This document shows positions 44,350 to 53,948 of a stretch of 64,000 nt of DNA, piece by piece; within the stretch, counting starts at the first letter, position 1; each line of letters starts with the position of its first letter. Position numbers and translations under genes: made by a program. The stretch covers positions 62,001 to 126,000 of the forward strand of contig NZ_FLOB01000001.1 of assembly GCF_900089775.1 (NCBI RefSeq). The letters are read 5' to 3'. The stretch is from Marinomonas spartinae (GTDB lineage: Bacteria > Pseudomonadota > Gammaproteobacteria > Pseudomonadales > Marinomonadaceae). The notes beneath the pieces are model-generated. The model was not told the DNA's origin, ran no database searches, and was given only the letters and a program-made list of their open reading frames with translations.

Positions 44350-46581
44350 TTACTGTTGTGATGCCGTATAGTTTTTTGTCCAACTCACCACTTGTGAGAC
44401 AGGCATAGGCGCACAAAACAAATACCCTTGTCCTTCATGACAACCTAATGCTTTTAACTTCTGGCACTGCTCTTGGGTTTCAATCCCTTCGGCGATGACG
44501 TTAAGCTCTAGAGAACTGCCCAATTCGACGATCATTTTAAGTATTTTGTAGTCTTTCTCGGAGTAATCCATATTCCAAACAAAGCTGTGATCCACTTTCA
44601 ATGTGGAAACGGGTAAGGAAGACAGATAGGCTAGAGAGGAATAGCCAGTGCCAAAGTCATCCACATTAATGCGAATACCACAGCTTTTCAGGGACTCCAA
44701 ACGAGGAAATAACGATATTTTTTCTTGAATAAGCTGGGTCTCAGTAATCTCTAATTCAATTAAGTTTGGCGGCACTTTTTCTTGCTTTAACAGCGCAATC
44801 AGCTGATCAAAATAATCCGTTCTTAACAATTCACTTCCTGCTACATTGACAGATATAGGCAAATGAATGGCATTTTTTTCTAAAAACAACACCGCTCGGC
44901 AAGACAACTGCATCACCCAATGATCCAGCTTGCCAATCAGACCACAGCTTTCTGCTAGGGGAATAAACTGATCTGGCGGAACAAAGTGCCCATCTTTATG
45001 TTTCCAGCGGGCCAATGCTTCAAAACCGACTAACTGTCCATCTTGCAAGGAGACTTTAGGTTGCAGAAAAACACTGATCTCGTTATCAAGAATAGCTTGT
45101 CGTAGGTCATTTAACAGGCCATAACGCTTGACCATGGATGACGCCAGCTTTTCGTTGAAGACTAAAAAATGACGGCCATTTTGTCGTGCGTGCTCTAAAG
45201 CACATTCTCCCGCATTAATCAGTTGCTCTGGGGTAAAATGGGGAAACTCTGATATTTTCACCAGCCCTGCGATCATATCGACAGAATGAAGGCTGTTTTT
45301 AAAGTTGAAACAGGCATGTACTACTGGGGTCAAAGACACTTCATCAAACATATGCTGACGCCGGATCAGAATGGCTAAAGTATCGCGTTCAGTAAGCGCA
45401 ATATCCACTCCATTAGTAAAGTGCTCAAGCAGGTGTAGATACAGCATCCGCATGAGCTGATGACCAAACGCTAAACCAAATACGGTTTGCTTATGGGCGA
45501 AGTCTTCTACTTGCAACATCACAAGCTGCGAACTCTGTCTATCAGCTTCAGACATCCCACTCAGCTCTCGTGTCAGCCAGTTTTTGTTGTGCATACCGGA
45601 GGAGGCATCAAAGTAAGCTAACTCACTCAGTTTTCCATGTAGTGCAACATTACGAAAACCAACACCGATGTTTTCGCTCATCACTTTTAGTAATCTGGCC
45701 TCATTGGCCGCAAGCTGACGAGACAAAGTGACAATGACTATGTATTCATCATCTCCCAGCTCTTCATTGGCGAAATACAACACGCACTTATCCCCAAGAA
45801 ACACATGAGAGTGGGTCTCAAATGCCTGCTTCATGCCCACCAATAATTGCTCATTTTGCGAAATATGACTTAAAGGCTGGTGCAGAAAGCGTTCAAATTC
45901 ACCACAGGCAGCAATCACTAGAGCAAGATGAAGGGGATCGTTATTCTTCTCGTTAGAGCCTCCCACGGCACAGCCTTGATAGCAGGGAAATAACTGGGTA
46001 ATTTCTTTGAGTACAGACTGAATGTAGGGAATCATATCCTGTCGTTTGGCTAAGCGCTGCGTCGATTCCACCAAAAACTGCAGCCCTTGGTGTGCTTCAC
46101 TCATGGTATTAAGATGGTGCCAAGTGCGTAAATTACTTAATATAATGGTCTGTAGGTGATCATGAGTAAGTTCAGATTTACTCCAACAGTCATCAATATC
46201 ATACTCATCCATGATATCTTTAACGGGAGCCATGCCGGGTTGGCCCGTTAGCAACACGACTCTGACTAAATGATTCCCCAGTTCTTGACGAATGGTGTTC
46301 ACCAAACACAAACCCGCAGTGTCTGTTTCCATCACCACATCCAGAAGAATCACACTAATATCTGGGTGCATTGATAACAATTTCGCAGCACTGCTTGCCG
46401 AGTTGGCAGTCAGTAGCTGAATTTCCTTACCATTGAACTTTAATGATGACATAGGAGTCAGCAACGTTGCTTGATAATCCAAGTCGTCCTCTACGGATAA
46501 CACCTTGTAATAAGGCAATGTTTCACTGAAAGTAGAGGTGAGTTCATCATGTAAGGCACTCATTAAACAGTCCTTGTTCAA
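44350..46581 (-). CDS. Response regulator with DUF3369, degenerate GGDEF and EAL domains
   Basis: 743 residues. Receiver domain at about 25-150 with the phospho-acceptor in ISVILLDVVME (Asp81) and the Thr/Lys positions VLLTGQPG and CWSKSEL. DUF3369 follows (about 160-320). A diguanylate-cyclase-like domain (about 330-470) lacks GGDEF (it has ALTERDTLAI). The EAL domain (about 480-735) is complete: GFEALARWKH, SVNVAGSELL, ELEITETQL, INVDDFGTGYSSLAYL, LKVDHSFV, VIAEGIETQEQ. So it probably degrades c-di-GMP under control of the downstream kinase. Confidence 0.92.
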   Translation of the reverse strand: MNKDCLMSALHDELTSTFSETLPYYKVLSVEDDLDYQATLLTPMSSLKFNGKEIQLLTANSASSAAKLLSMHPDISVILLDVVMETDTAGLCLVNTIRQELGNHLVRVVLLTGQPGMAPVKDIMDEYDIDDCWSKSELTHDHLQTIILSNLRTWHHLNTMSEAHQGLQFLVESTQRLAKRQDMIPYIQSVLKEITQLFPCYQGCAVGGSNEKNNDPLHLALVIAACGEFERFLHQPLSHISQNEQLLVGMKQAFETHSHVFLGDKCVLYFANEELGDDEYIVIVTLSRQLAANEARLLKVMSENIGVGFRNVALHGKLSELAYFDASSGMHNKNWLTRELSGMSEADRQSSQLVMLQVEDFAHKQTVFGLAFGHQLMRMLYLHLLEHFTNGVDIALTERDTLAILIRRQHMFDEVSLTPVVHACFNFKNSLHSVDMIAGLVKISEFPHFTPEQLINAGECALEHARQNGRHFLVFNEKLASSMVKRYGLLNDLRQAILDNEISVFLQPKVSLQDGQLVGFEALARWKHKDGHFVPPDQFIPLAESCGLIGKLDHWVMQLSCRAVLFLEKNAIHLPISVNVAGSELLRTDYFDQLIALLKQEKVPPNLIELEITETQLIQEKISLFPRLESLKSCGIRINVDDFGTGYSSLAYLSSLPVSTLKVDHSFVWNMDYSEKDYKILKMIVELGSSLELNVIAEGIETQEQCQKLKALGCHEGQGYLFCAPMPVSQVVSWTKNYTASQQ

Positions 46582-46956
46582 GACACAAAAAATAGTGGCA
46601 TTAGAAAAAGCATAGACGGCAAATGATGATTATCCAACGTAGAGTGCTCAATTTTTAAACAAAAATCCCACTCTAACGCTTATTAAAAAGGCAAAATACC
46701 TTTCTAATAAGTGCTGTGATAACAAAAAAATTATGGATAAATCTTACACAATGATCTTGCGAAGAAGCTTCTATGGTATAGTACTTCGAATTAGGTAGGG
46801 ACGAGTTATGAGACGTGGTATGGCTCTAGCAGAGTCCTAATGACAGACATTCCTGTAAACACTCTGGTCTTTTAACAAACAGCCTATTCGAACTTTCCTT
46901 AGCCAATTAATTCCTTAACCCATTTAAAACGAAAAAAAGAGTTTCTATTACCTCCT
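46582..46956. other. Intergenic region before gmk
   Basis: About 375 bp between divergent genes. A possible -10 TATAGT lies near 46775 with a GAAGCTTC palindrome just upstream. A tiny frame MRRGMALAES (from 46809) precedes a hairpin-like CAGAGT / ACTCTG pair near 46831-46866; this may be a leader, unproven. gmk itself has no evident Shine-Dalgarno sequence. Confidence 0.4.
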
Positions 46957-47580
46957 ATGGAACAACATACTGGAAATTTATTTATCTTGTCAGCTCCCTC
47001 TGGGGCCGGAAAATCCTCTTTATACAAAGCCTTATTAAAGGCAGACGATAAGGTGCGTATTTCGGTTTCACATACAACCCGAGCACCTCGTACAGGAGAA
47101 GAGCATGGCCGCGAATATTACTTTACCAGTGTAGAAGAATTTAACGCCATGATTGATCAGGATGTATTTTTTGAACACGCTCAAGTCTTTGATAATTTTT
47201 ATGGCACATCAAAACACGCTATTTTTGATATGCTAAAACAAGGCTTGGATGTCATCTTGGAAATTGATTGGCAAGGTGCACGACAAGTTCGCAATTTGTA
47301 TCCAAATGCCATAGGCTTGTTTATATTACCGCCGTCTTTAAACGCACTGGAAGAAAGGCTAAAAGGACGAGGAACTGATTCAGAAGAGGTCATTTCACGC
47401 CGCATGAGCAAAGCGGTCAATGAAATGTCTCACTATCAAGAGTACGACTTTGTCATCGTTAATGATGATTTCGATAGTGCTTTAGCAACCATGCAGGCTA
47501 TTTTTGTGGCAATGCGCGCTAAAACCCGACTAATCGAACAAAAAAATGGCAATCTCATTAATGACCTCTTGTCATTATAA
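46957..47580 (+). CDS. gmk: Guanylate kinase
   Basis: 207 residues; phosphorylates GMP to GDP with ATP. P-loop [12 protein letters not shown], the GMP-binding [19 protein letters not shown] (in parts) and [12 protein letters not shown] are diagnostic. Length is normal. First of the gmk-rpoZ-spoT-ridA series, which ties GTP precursor supply to (p)ppGpp metabolism. In many relatives it directly follows yicC. Confidence 0.97.
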   Translation: MEQHTGNLFILSAPSGAGKSSLYKALLKADDKVRISVSHTTRAPRTGEEHGREYYFTSVEEFNAMIDQDVFFEHAQVFDNFYGTSKHAIFDMLKQGLDVILEIDWQGARQVRNLYPNAIGLFILPPSLNALEERLKGRGTDSEEVISRRMSKAVNEMSHYQEYDFVIVNDDFDSALATMQAIFVAMRAKTRLIEQKNGNLINDLLSL

Positions 47581-47638
47581 GAAGCCCTTAAGTAGAATGA
47601 CATGTATATAACTAGATAACCGCACATTAGAGGTCAAT

Positions 47639-47863
47639 ATGGCTCGAGTTACCGTAGAAGATTGTTTAGAGAACGTTGATAATCGTTTTGAATTAGTGAT
47701 GGTGGCATCCAAGCGTGCACGTCAGCTTGCCACTGGTGGTGAAGAAGCGAAAGTCGCCATTGAAGACGACAAAATGACCGTTGTTGCACTACGTGAGATA
47801 GCAGAAGATTTGATCAACGCGCATAACGTTGATAGTCAAAAGCAACCTATCCACGAGTTCTAG
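47639..47863 (+). CDS. rpoZ: RNA polymerase omega subunit
   Basis: 74 residues: [34 protein letters not shown] and [11 protein letters not shown] are the standard omega sequence. It stabilises the beta-prime subunit and forms part of a ppGpp site on RNA polymerase. It lies 58 bp after gmk and 62 bp before spoT, in the usual operon order. Confidence 0.97.
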   Translation: MARVTVEDCLENVDNRFELVMVASKRARQLATGGEEAKVAIEDDKMTVVALREIAEDLINAHNVDSQKQPIHEF

Positions 47864-47925
47864 AATTTATGGTGTCGCTCATACCACTGCTGTCGTGCTT
47901 ATTATTTGCTGTTGTGAGGTGAGCG

Positions 47926-50040
47926 ATGTATACCGTTGAAGAATTAGCGCTGACCCTAAGTCAGTATTTACCCTACGAGCAAGTAGCTCAGGTAAAACGC
48001 GCCTACTATTACGCAGAACAGGCCCACGATGGTCAGTGGCGTAAAAGCGGTGAGCCTTATGTCACTCATCCTCTTGCTGTTGCGCAGATCCTTGCCGATC
48101 TTCGCATGGATTGTGACGGTTTGACGGCGGCCCTGCTGCATGACGTGATCGAAGATACAGGCATTAGCCGCGAAGCTTTAACAGAGCAATTTGGTGGCGG
48201 GGTCGCCAGCCTCGTTGATGGTGTCAGTAAGTTAACCCACCTAGAATTTAACAGCCAAATCGAAAAGCAAGCGCATAACTTCCAAAAAATGGCTATGGCC
48301 ATGGCGGATGATATTCGTGTCATTCTTGTGAAACTGGCAGACCGGCTCCACAATATGCGCACGCTGAATTCTATGCCAGCCCACAAAAAGCGTCGCATCG
48401 CCCGTGAAACGCTGGACATATATGCTCCTATTGCCAATCGACTTGGTATGTACAACGTACGCGTTGCCTTAGAATCGCTTGCGTTCCAAGCCTACTATCC
48501 TATGCGGGCGCGCATGTTGCAGCGCGCCATTCATAAGAAATACGGCCAGCGTACTAAAGACACCGAAAAGCTTGAAGACTTTATTCGGGCTGAACTGGCA
48601 GCGGATTACATCGAAGCAACCATCAGTGTCCGCGAAAAACACATCTATAGCATCTACCAGAAAATGGATAAAAAGCACCGTTCTTTAGGTGAGATCATGG
48701 ATGTTTTAGGGGTTCGTGTTGTCACGGATCGCCACGACAGTTGTTACCGCATTTTAGGCGTGATTCATTCTCTTTTTAAGCCGATTGAAGGACGCTTTAA
48801 AGATTACATTGCCGTTCCAAAATCCAATGGCTATCAATCTTTGCATACCACAGTATTAGGTACCAATGGTTTGCCAATGGAAGTACAAATACGAACCGAG
48901 GAGATGGACTTAGTTGCCAATAATGGTATCGCCGCTCACTGGGCGTATAAGTTCAGCGGCAACTCAGCGATCCCTAGCAATCATGATCGTGCAACCAAAT
49001 GGGTAAAAAGCCTACTGGAAATCCAGCAAAAAGCGGGCAACGCCATCGAGTTTGTTGATAACGTAAAAAGTGATCTCTTCCCAGATGAGGTCTATATTTT
49101 TACGCCAAACGGTAAAATCATCGAGCTGCCTTCTGGCGCCACGCCTGTCGACTTTGCCTATGGTGTTCACACTGAAATCGGTAACTCCTGTATTTCCTGT
49201 CGCATTAATCGCCGCTTAGCTCCGCTTAGTACACAGTTAGAAAGTGGCCAAACAGTAGAAATTATTACCGCCAAAAATGCCCAACCGAATGTGGCTTGGT
49301 TAAGCTTCGCCATTACGGGAAAAGCGCGCACCAATATTCGTCATTATTTGAAAGGTAAACAACGCGAAAATGCCATTTCCATCGGCTACCGTTTGTTAAC
49401 ACGCTCTCTCAATGCCTTTAAAACGAACATTGAAGACTTGACCAAAGAACAAGTAGATCAAGTGTTAAATAACTACCAACTCGCCTCCATGGATGACTTA
49501 TTGGAGTCGATAGGTAAAGGCCGACACGTTGGCTACTTAGTGGCTCGACAACTATTCCCAAACTATGATGAAAACACCTTAGTCACACCAAAATCCTTTA
49601 AGGTGAACGGCTCCGAAGGCATGCTGATTTCCTATGCGAAATGCTGTTCGCCTATTCCTGGTGATCCTATCGTCGGCTATGTTCAGGTGGATAAAGGCAT
49701 TATTATTCACCATTTAAACTGCCCCAATATTCAGGATCACCTATCGAGTCCAGAACGTTTCATCCGCATGGCATGGAGTAAGGATATTGAAGAAGAGCTG
49801 AATATCAGCCTCATTGTCAGTTATGTTAACGAACGTGGTGCGGTCGCCAAGATCGCCAGCTCGATCACAGATACGGACTACCAGGTCTCTAACTTAGATA
49901 TTATTGAACGGGGCCGAATCAGTCGACTACGATTAAATATTACTATTTCAAGTCGTGTCGGCTTGGCCGATGTCATGCGCCGTATAAAAGCCGTGCGTTG
50001 TGTCGAAAAAGTCTCTAGAGAAACCATCGTTGGTCGTTGA
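47926..50040 (+). CDS. spoT: Bifunctional (p)ppGpp synthetase/hydrolase
   Basis: 704 residues. HD hydrolase domain with TAALLHDVIEDTGISR (HD intact) and DDIRVILVKLADRLHNMRTL; synthetase domain with KSNGYQSLHTTVLGTNGLPM and VQIRTEEMD (E and Q of the synthetase site present); TGS domain (VYIFTPNGKIIELPSGATP); a C-terminal zinc-finger/helical region with CCSPIPGDPIVGY; and a terminal ACT domain. SpoT hydrolyses and weakly makes (p)ppGpp in response to starvation. Operon context with gmk-rpoZ is classical. Confidence 0.96.
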   Translation: MYTVEELALTLSQYLPYEQVAQVKRAYYYAEQAHDGQWRKSGEPYVTHPLAVAQILADLRMDCDGLTAALLHDVIEDTGISREALTEQFGGGVASLVDGVSKLTHLEFNSQIEKQAHNFQKMAMAMADDIRVILVKLADRLHNMRTLNSMPAHKKRRIARETLDIYAPIANRLGMYNVRVALESLAFQAYYPMRARMLQRAIHKKYGQRTKDTEKLEDFIRAELAADYIEATISVREKHIYSIYQKMDKKHRSLGEIMDVLGVRVVTDRHDSCYRILGVIHSLFKPIEGRFKDYIAVPKSNGYQSLHTTVLGTNGLPMEVQIRTEEMDLVANNGIAAHWAYKFSGNSAIPSNHDRATKWVKSLLEIQQKAGNAIEFVDNVKSDLFPDEVYIFTPNGKIIELPSGATPVDFAYGVHTEIGNSCISCRINRRLAPLSTQLESGQTVEIITAKNAQPNVAWLSFAITGKARTNIRHYLKGKQRENAISIGYRLLTRSLNAFKTNIEDLTKEQVDQVLNNYQLASMDDLLESIGKGRHVGYLVARQLFPNYDENTLVTPKSFKVNGSEGMLISYAKCCSPIPGDPIVGYVQVDKGIIIHHLNCPNIQDHLSSPERFIRMAWSKDIEEELNISLIVSYVNERGAVAKIASSITDTDYQVSNLDIIERGRISRLRLNITISSRVGLADVMRRIKAVRCVEKVSRETIVGR

Positions 50041-50166
50041 ATAATAAGGTGAGACGTCTATTTCTCTCACTCTTTATTCAAGTAAAGTATAAATAACGCT
50101 TTTTAATCCGTCTGCGGCTTAAATTCAATGTCGCAGTTCCACTCATTCTGAAATGGAATCGAAAAC

Positions 50167-50553
50167 ATGGCAAAGCAAATCATTCATACTGAAAAAGCAC
50201 CTGCGGCCATAGGCCCCTATTCACAAGCTGTTCGCACAGGAAATACTGTCTATCTTTCTGGTCAGATTCCTTTAGTGCCAGAGACCATGGAAATCATCAG
50301 CGAAGACATCGTTGAGCAAACCACTCAAGTCTTCAAAAACTTACAAGCCGTGTGTGAAGCCGCTGGCGGCTCCCTAAAAGACGTGGTGAAATTCAATATT
50401 TTCATGACAGATCTAGGTAACTTTGCCACAGTGAACGAAGTGATGACACAATTTGTTTCACAACCCTTCCCTGCTCGTGCTGCAATGGGCGTCCGTGCCC
50501 TACCAAAAGGCGTACAAGTGGAAATCGAAGGTATCATGGCATTAGAAGACTAA
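50167..50553 (+). CDS. ridA: RidA family 2-iminobutanoate/2-iminopropanoate deaminase
   Basis: 128 residues. Family blocks: [52 protein letters not shown] (with the catalytic Arg in PARAAM). It hydrolyses reactive enamine/imine intermediates from PLP enzymes such as threonine dehydratase. It commonly follows spoT. Terminator follows at 50615. Confidence 0.95.
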   Translation: MAKQIIHTEKAPAAIGPYSQAVRTGNTVYLSGQIPLVPETMEIISEDIVEQTTQVFKNLQAVCEAAGGSLKDVVKFNIFMTDLGNFATVNEVMTQFVSQPFPARAAMGVRALPKGVQVEIEGIMALED

Positions 50554-50614
50554 GCGTCTTGTTTATTACCTTAGTCGGCTAAGCGCTAGGCTAACACCAT
50601 CAAATGCTTAATCG

Positions 50615-50645
50615 TAAAAAAAAAGACGCCACGGCGTCTTTTTTA
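50615..50645. terminator. Bidirectional terminator between ridA and arnF
   Basis: AAAAAAAGACGCC-AC-GGCGTCTTTTTT: 9-bp GC-containing core with A and T runs on either side, located between convergent operons. Confidence 0.9.
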
Positions 50646-50670
50646 GTTCCATTGAGCGAAATATATTTCC

Positions 50671-51072
50671 CTAGTGCGCCCTATGACCAGCAGGTTTGTA
50701 GGTAATCAGACTGACTCCGAGCATGATCAACACACTGCCCACTAAGACAACCCAAGATAAAGGCTCAGCAAACACCCAGTGAGCCAGTAGGGTCACTAAC
50801 ACATAGCTGATACTCAAGCATGGATAGGCCACCGATAGGGGGATTTTTTTCAATGCCAACATCCAGCAACCCAGCGACAGCCCATAACACATCAAGCCAA
50901 AAAACACGTGAATAAGGCTGGAAAGATGGCTTTGTAGAAACGCGATACCGTTCCCTTCCACCATCAACCAATTGAGAGAAACCACAGGCATACCGCTCAT
51001 GCCAGATTTCATTAACAATTGCGCTAAGGTTACCAGCAATAGGCTTGCAATAATGGCGAACCAAGACCTCAT
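50671..51072 (-). CDS. arnF: 4-amino-4-deoxy-L-arabinose-phosphoundecaprenol flippase subunit ArnF
   Basis: 133 residues, four membrane helices of the small multidrug resistance type; ends YKPAGHRAH. I start it at the ATG at 51072, which overlaps the arnE stop as ATGA and gives the usual length; a longer frame to 51126 would overlap arnE by 58 bases. With ArnE it flips undecaprenyl-phosphate-L-Ara4N across the inner membrane. Last gene of the arn operon. Confidence 0.83.
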   Translation of the reverse strand: MRSWFAIIASLLLVTLAQLLMKSGMSGMPVVSLNWLMVEGNGIAFLQSHLSSLIHVFFGLMCYGLSLGCWMLALKKIPLSVAYPCLSISYVLVTLLAHWVFAEPLSWVVLVGSVLIMLGVSLITYKPAGHRAH

Positions 51073-51392
51073 GCATAGCCTCCCAGTAAGCTTACTCCTA
51101 GTATAATGCAGAGCACACCACACCACTGGCGAGGGCTCACGGTTTCTTTAAACCACCACCGAGAAGCAGCCATCACTAGCACGAAATTCAAGCTCAACAT
51201 GGGATAAGCAATGCCAACAGGGAGACGCTGCAACACCAGCAACCAAAAGACGGCCCCCAAGCCTAAGCAACCAATAATCGCCAGTAGCCACCAGACTTGA
51301 TGACGAGGGTCAGTGCGGGTCGCAACGCTTTTCTGCAACAACTGGCCAATACAAGTGAGCAGCAACGTCAGCGCCATTAACACCACTATCAT
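51069..51392 (-). CDS. arnE: 4-amino-4-deoxy-L-arabinose-phosphoundecaprenol flippase subunit ArnE
   Basis: 107 residues with four membrane helices; LQRLPVGIAYPMLSLNFVLV is the conserved SMR-like segment shared with ArnF (ALKKIPLSVAYPCLSISYVL). Overlaps arnT by four bases (ATGA) upstream and arnF by four bases downstream, so all three are translationally linked. Partner of ArnF. Confidence 0.85.
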   Translation of the reverse strand: MIVVLMALTLLLTCIGQLLQKSVATRTDPRHQVWWLLAIIGCLGLGAVFWLLVLQRLPVGIAYPMLSLNFVLVMAASRWWFKETVSPRQWCGVLCIILGVSLLGGYA

Positions 51393-53044
51393 GGCTGTTT
51401 AGCGTACACTAACAGGTAAAACCTTCCAGCATGATACTGTTCCGTCGGCACAGGCAATCTCGCTAACAACTGCGCACTGTTTTTACCAGACTCCAATGCC
51501 AAAACGACCTGTTGAGATTGACGTTTTTTCGGCAAATCATCGCGGAACTCCTGATAGGTATAACGACGTTTTTTGCTACTGTGATCCAAACCATAGCTCA
51601 ACTCGCCCGTGCCATTTAGCAGATCAATGTTGCTACGCTTTAACTCCCAGCCAATCCCTCCGATGAGCGCAACAGAATTACTGAGTACCCAAGCATTCGG
51701 TTGTACTTTTTGAACATATTGACTGAAAAAGACGCCTGGCAATTTGCTGTTTACCACCTTCATAGGCAACGCTAGGGGAAGTAAGATAAACAAAGCCATG
51801 GGAGCTAATGCCAAAAACATAGGGGCTCTCTTGATGTTTGTCAGACTCAACAAGGGAACCAAAGCACAGCCAAACAAAATAGCAATACCAAACCAAAAAC
51901 GCATTATTTCATGGGGACCATATCCTTCTACCTTGCCAACCACATTAAACTGCATTAGCAACAGTACGAGAGCGAATCCACAAAATCCTAATACATTTCC
52001 CCACACGGAAAATTTAATAACCCGATGATTTTCTTTTAGCAACTCGACTAAACCACAACCAATCAAGATCGCTAGAGGCATCATCAATGGCACAATATAA
52101 GTGGGTAGTTTTCCTTTCGCGATGGATAGCAATAGGAATGGCAAGACAAAGCAAAGCGCTTGATACAAAAAGAAATGCTTATGGGCCTTGTCAGTAAAAT
52201 TGCGCAGGATCGCTTTAGGGGCCAAAAACGTCCATGGAAAAATTGCCAACAACAACACAGGAAGGTAAAACCAGAAAGGTCTGAGGTGCTGGGCATTCGA
52301 GGCATCAAAACGTCGAATATTTTCATTCCAGAAAAAGAAATGCCAGTAATCAGGCGCCTTAAATGCAACCGCCAAACTCCAAGGTAGCGCAACGAGAACG
52401 GCAGCTAAAATCGCCAACAAGCCATAAACAAGCACCTGCTTAAACTGACGAGTCAGGATCATAAAGGGCACAAGAGCGATCACTAGAAGTGCCAGCCCGA
52501 CAAAACCTTTGGTTAAAAAGGCGGCGCCACCAAATGCCCCAAACAGAAGATAACGCCACGCCATAGCCTGACGACTTTGCGCTTGAATAGCATAATAGAA
52601 ACTCGCAAAAGACGCCGCCATCCACAAGGTTAGTTGGCCATCTAATGCATTATACGTCCCCACCCCAAACACCAGAGGGCAAGACAAATACACCAACGCA
52701 GAATAAAACGCTTTGCGCTGATCTTTCAGAACAATCTTAACAAATTGGTAAGTAATCAGTGCCGTTAAACCAATAGATAACGCGGGCATCAAACGGGCTG
52801 CAAAATTCGTATGACCAAATAGCAACTGGCTTATGTTATTCATCCAGTAACCGAGAATCGGTTTTTCAAAATAATGCAGGCCCATAAAATGCGGCACCAC
52901 CCAGTTACCACTAGCGAGCATTTCTCGGCTGATTTCCGCATAGCGGGTTTCATCTGGCATCCACAGTGGGTGCCAACCAAGGGGTAACAAATACAATAAC
53001 GCAAAAGCGAACAATAAAACCCATTTATAGGGAACTGGGCGCAT
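51389..53044 (-). CDS. arnT: Undecaprenyl phosphate-L-Ara4N transferase ArnT
   Basis: 551 residues, GT83-type integral membrane glycosyltransferase that moves L-Ara4N from the lipid carrier onto lipid A phosphates in the periplasm. The start is set at the ATG at 53044 after GAGGAAG, giving MRPVPYKWVLLFAFALLYLL; a longer frame to 53095 would run further into arnD. The first loop holds WHPLWMPDETRYAEISREML (the catalytic D-E). About 12-13 membrane helices. Overlaps the end of arnD by 20 bases. This is the step that confers polymyxin resistance. Confidence 0.93.
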   Translation of the reverse strand: MRPVPYKWVLLFAFALLYLLPLGWHPLWMPDETRYAEISREMLASGNWVVPHFMGLHYFEKPILGYWMNNISQLLFGHTNFAARLMPALSIGLTALITYQFVKIVLKDQRKAFYSALVYLSCPLVFGVGTYNALDGQLTLWMAASFASFYYAIQAQSRQAMAWRYLLFGAFGGAAFLTKGFVGLALLVIALVPFMILTRQFKQVLVYGLLAILAAVLVALPWSLAVAFKAPDYWHFFFWNENIRRFDASNAQHLRPFWFYLPVLLLAIFPWTFLAPKAILRNFTDKAHKHFFLYQALCFVLPFLLLSIAKGKLPTYIVPLMMPLAILIGCGLVELLKENHRVIKFSVWGNVLGFCGFALVLLLMQFNVVGKVEGYGPHEIMRFWFGIAILFGCALVPLLSLTNIKRAPMFLALAPMALFILLPLALPMKVVNSKLPGVFFSQYVQKVQPNAWVLSNSVALIGGIGWELKRSNIDLLNGTGELSYGLDHSSKKRRYTYQEFRDDLPKKRQSQQVVLALESGKNSAQLLARLPVPTEQYHAGRFYLLVYAKQP

Positions 53045-53942
53045 ACACTTCCTCACTCTTAGAGTCTTGCCAACCGACCCAACCTTCTCGCCCAAATAGG
53101 CTGTCTCGCTTCACGTCAGTTAAAATATTTGCGGGCTGTTCAGCCAGTAAATCCGTTAAGGTCACTGGTTGCCACTGGCGCGCTTTAAACATCGCCAATA
53201 GTTGCTCGAACTGTTCTGTCATCACAATGCCTTCCACTTCCGCATGAATCGTATAAACGGGAAATGGCTGTTTTTCTAGGGCATCGCAGATATATTGATT
53301 AAACCCGTCCATGTCGCAGGCCGTCCCAACCACTTCGTCGAAGGTCGGTACGGTAACAGGGATTTGAACTGTCCCTGCTTGTCCATTTTGCAAACGTGGA
53401 TAGAATGCAGTGCTGCCACGGCAATCGCTGTTGTAAGCAAAATGAAAACGCTCTTTTAACTCGACCACACGGGCATCTGCACGCCATCCTGGCGCCGCAC
53501 TACAACGTACCGCTTCACCTAAGATATCGCCTAGACGGTCATACCCCTGTTGAAGATGATCCAACATTTTGGCATCAGACCAGCGCTGCGTATTCAGTTG
53601 CCATCCATGATGATCCCAGGCGTGCAAACCTATTTCATGACCTTGTTTTTGTGATTCTCGAATTGGTGTCGCCGCATGTTTACCAATCACCTTACCAGGC
53701 CAGCAGGTGCCCGCCAGTAAGATATCCAGCCCATACAAGCTTGCCGCATTGGAGCGTAACATTTTAATCAAAAACTTGGGTTTGATGAGACGCCATAAAT
53801 GGCGTCCCATGTTGTCTGGCCCGACGGAAAAGAAAAAACTCGCTGTAATACCATGCTTATCGAGTATTTCTAATAACTTAGGTACACCGACCTGCGTACC
53901 TTTCAGCGTGTCGACATCAATTCGTAAGCCAATTTTTCTCAT
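53025..53942 (-). CDS. arnD: 4-deoxy-4-formamido-L-arabinose-phosphoundecaprenol deformylase ArnD
   Basis: 305 residues, polysaccharide-deacetylase fold. Begins KIGLRIDVDTLKGTQVGVPK with the metal Asp; the metal His pair is in EIGLHAWDHHGWQ. AAPGWRADARV and VYTIHAEVEG follow. It removes the formyl group from undecaprenyl-phosphate-Ara4FN, making the pathway irreversible. Six bases after arnA. Confidence 0.94.
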   Translation of the reverse strand: MRKIGLRIDVDTLKGTQVGVPKLLEILDKHGITASFFFSVGPDNMGRHLWRLIKPKFLIKMLRSNAASLYGLDILLAGTCWPGKVIGKHAATPIRESQKQGHEIGLHAWDHHGWQLNTQRWSDAKMLDHLQQGYDRLGDILGEAVRCSAAPGWRADARVVELKERFHFAYNSDCRGSTAFYPRLQNGQAGTVQIPVTVPTFDEVVGTACDMDGFNQYICDALEKQPFPVYTIHAEVEGIVMTEQFEQLLAMFKARQWQPVTLTDLLAEQPANILTDVKRDSLFGREGWVGWQDSKSEEVYAPSSL

Positions 53943-53948
53943 TGAAGA

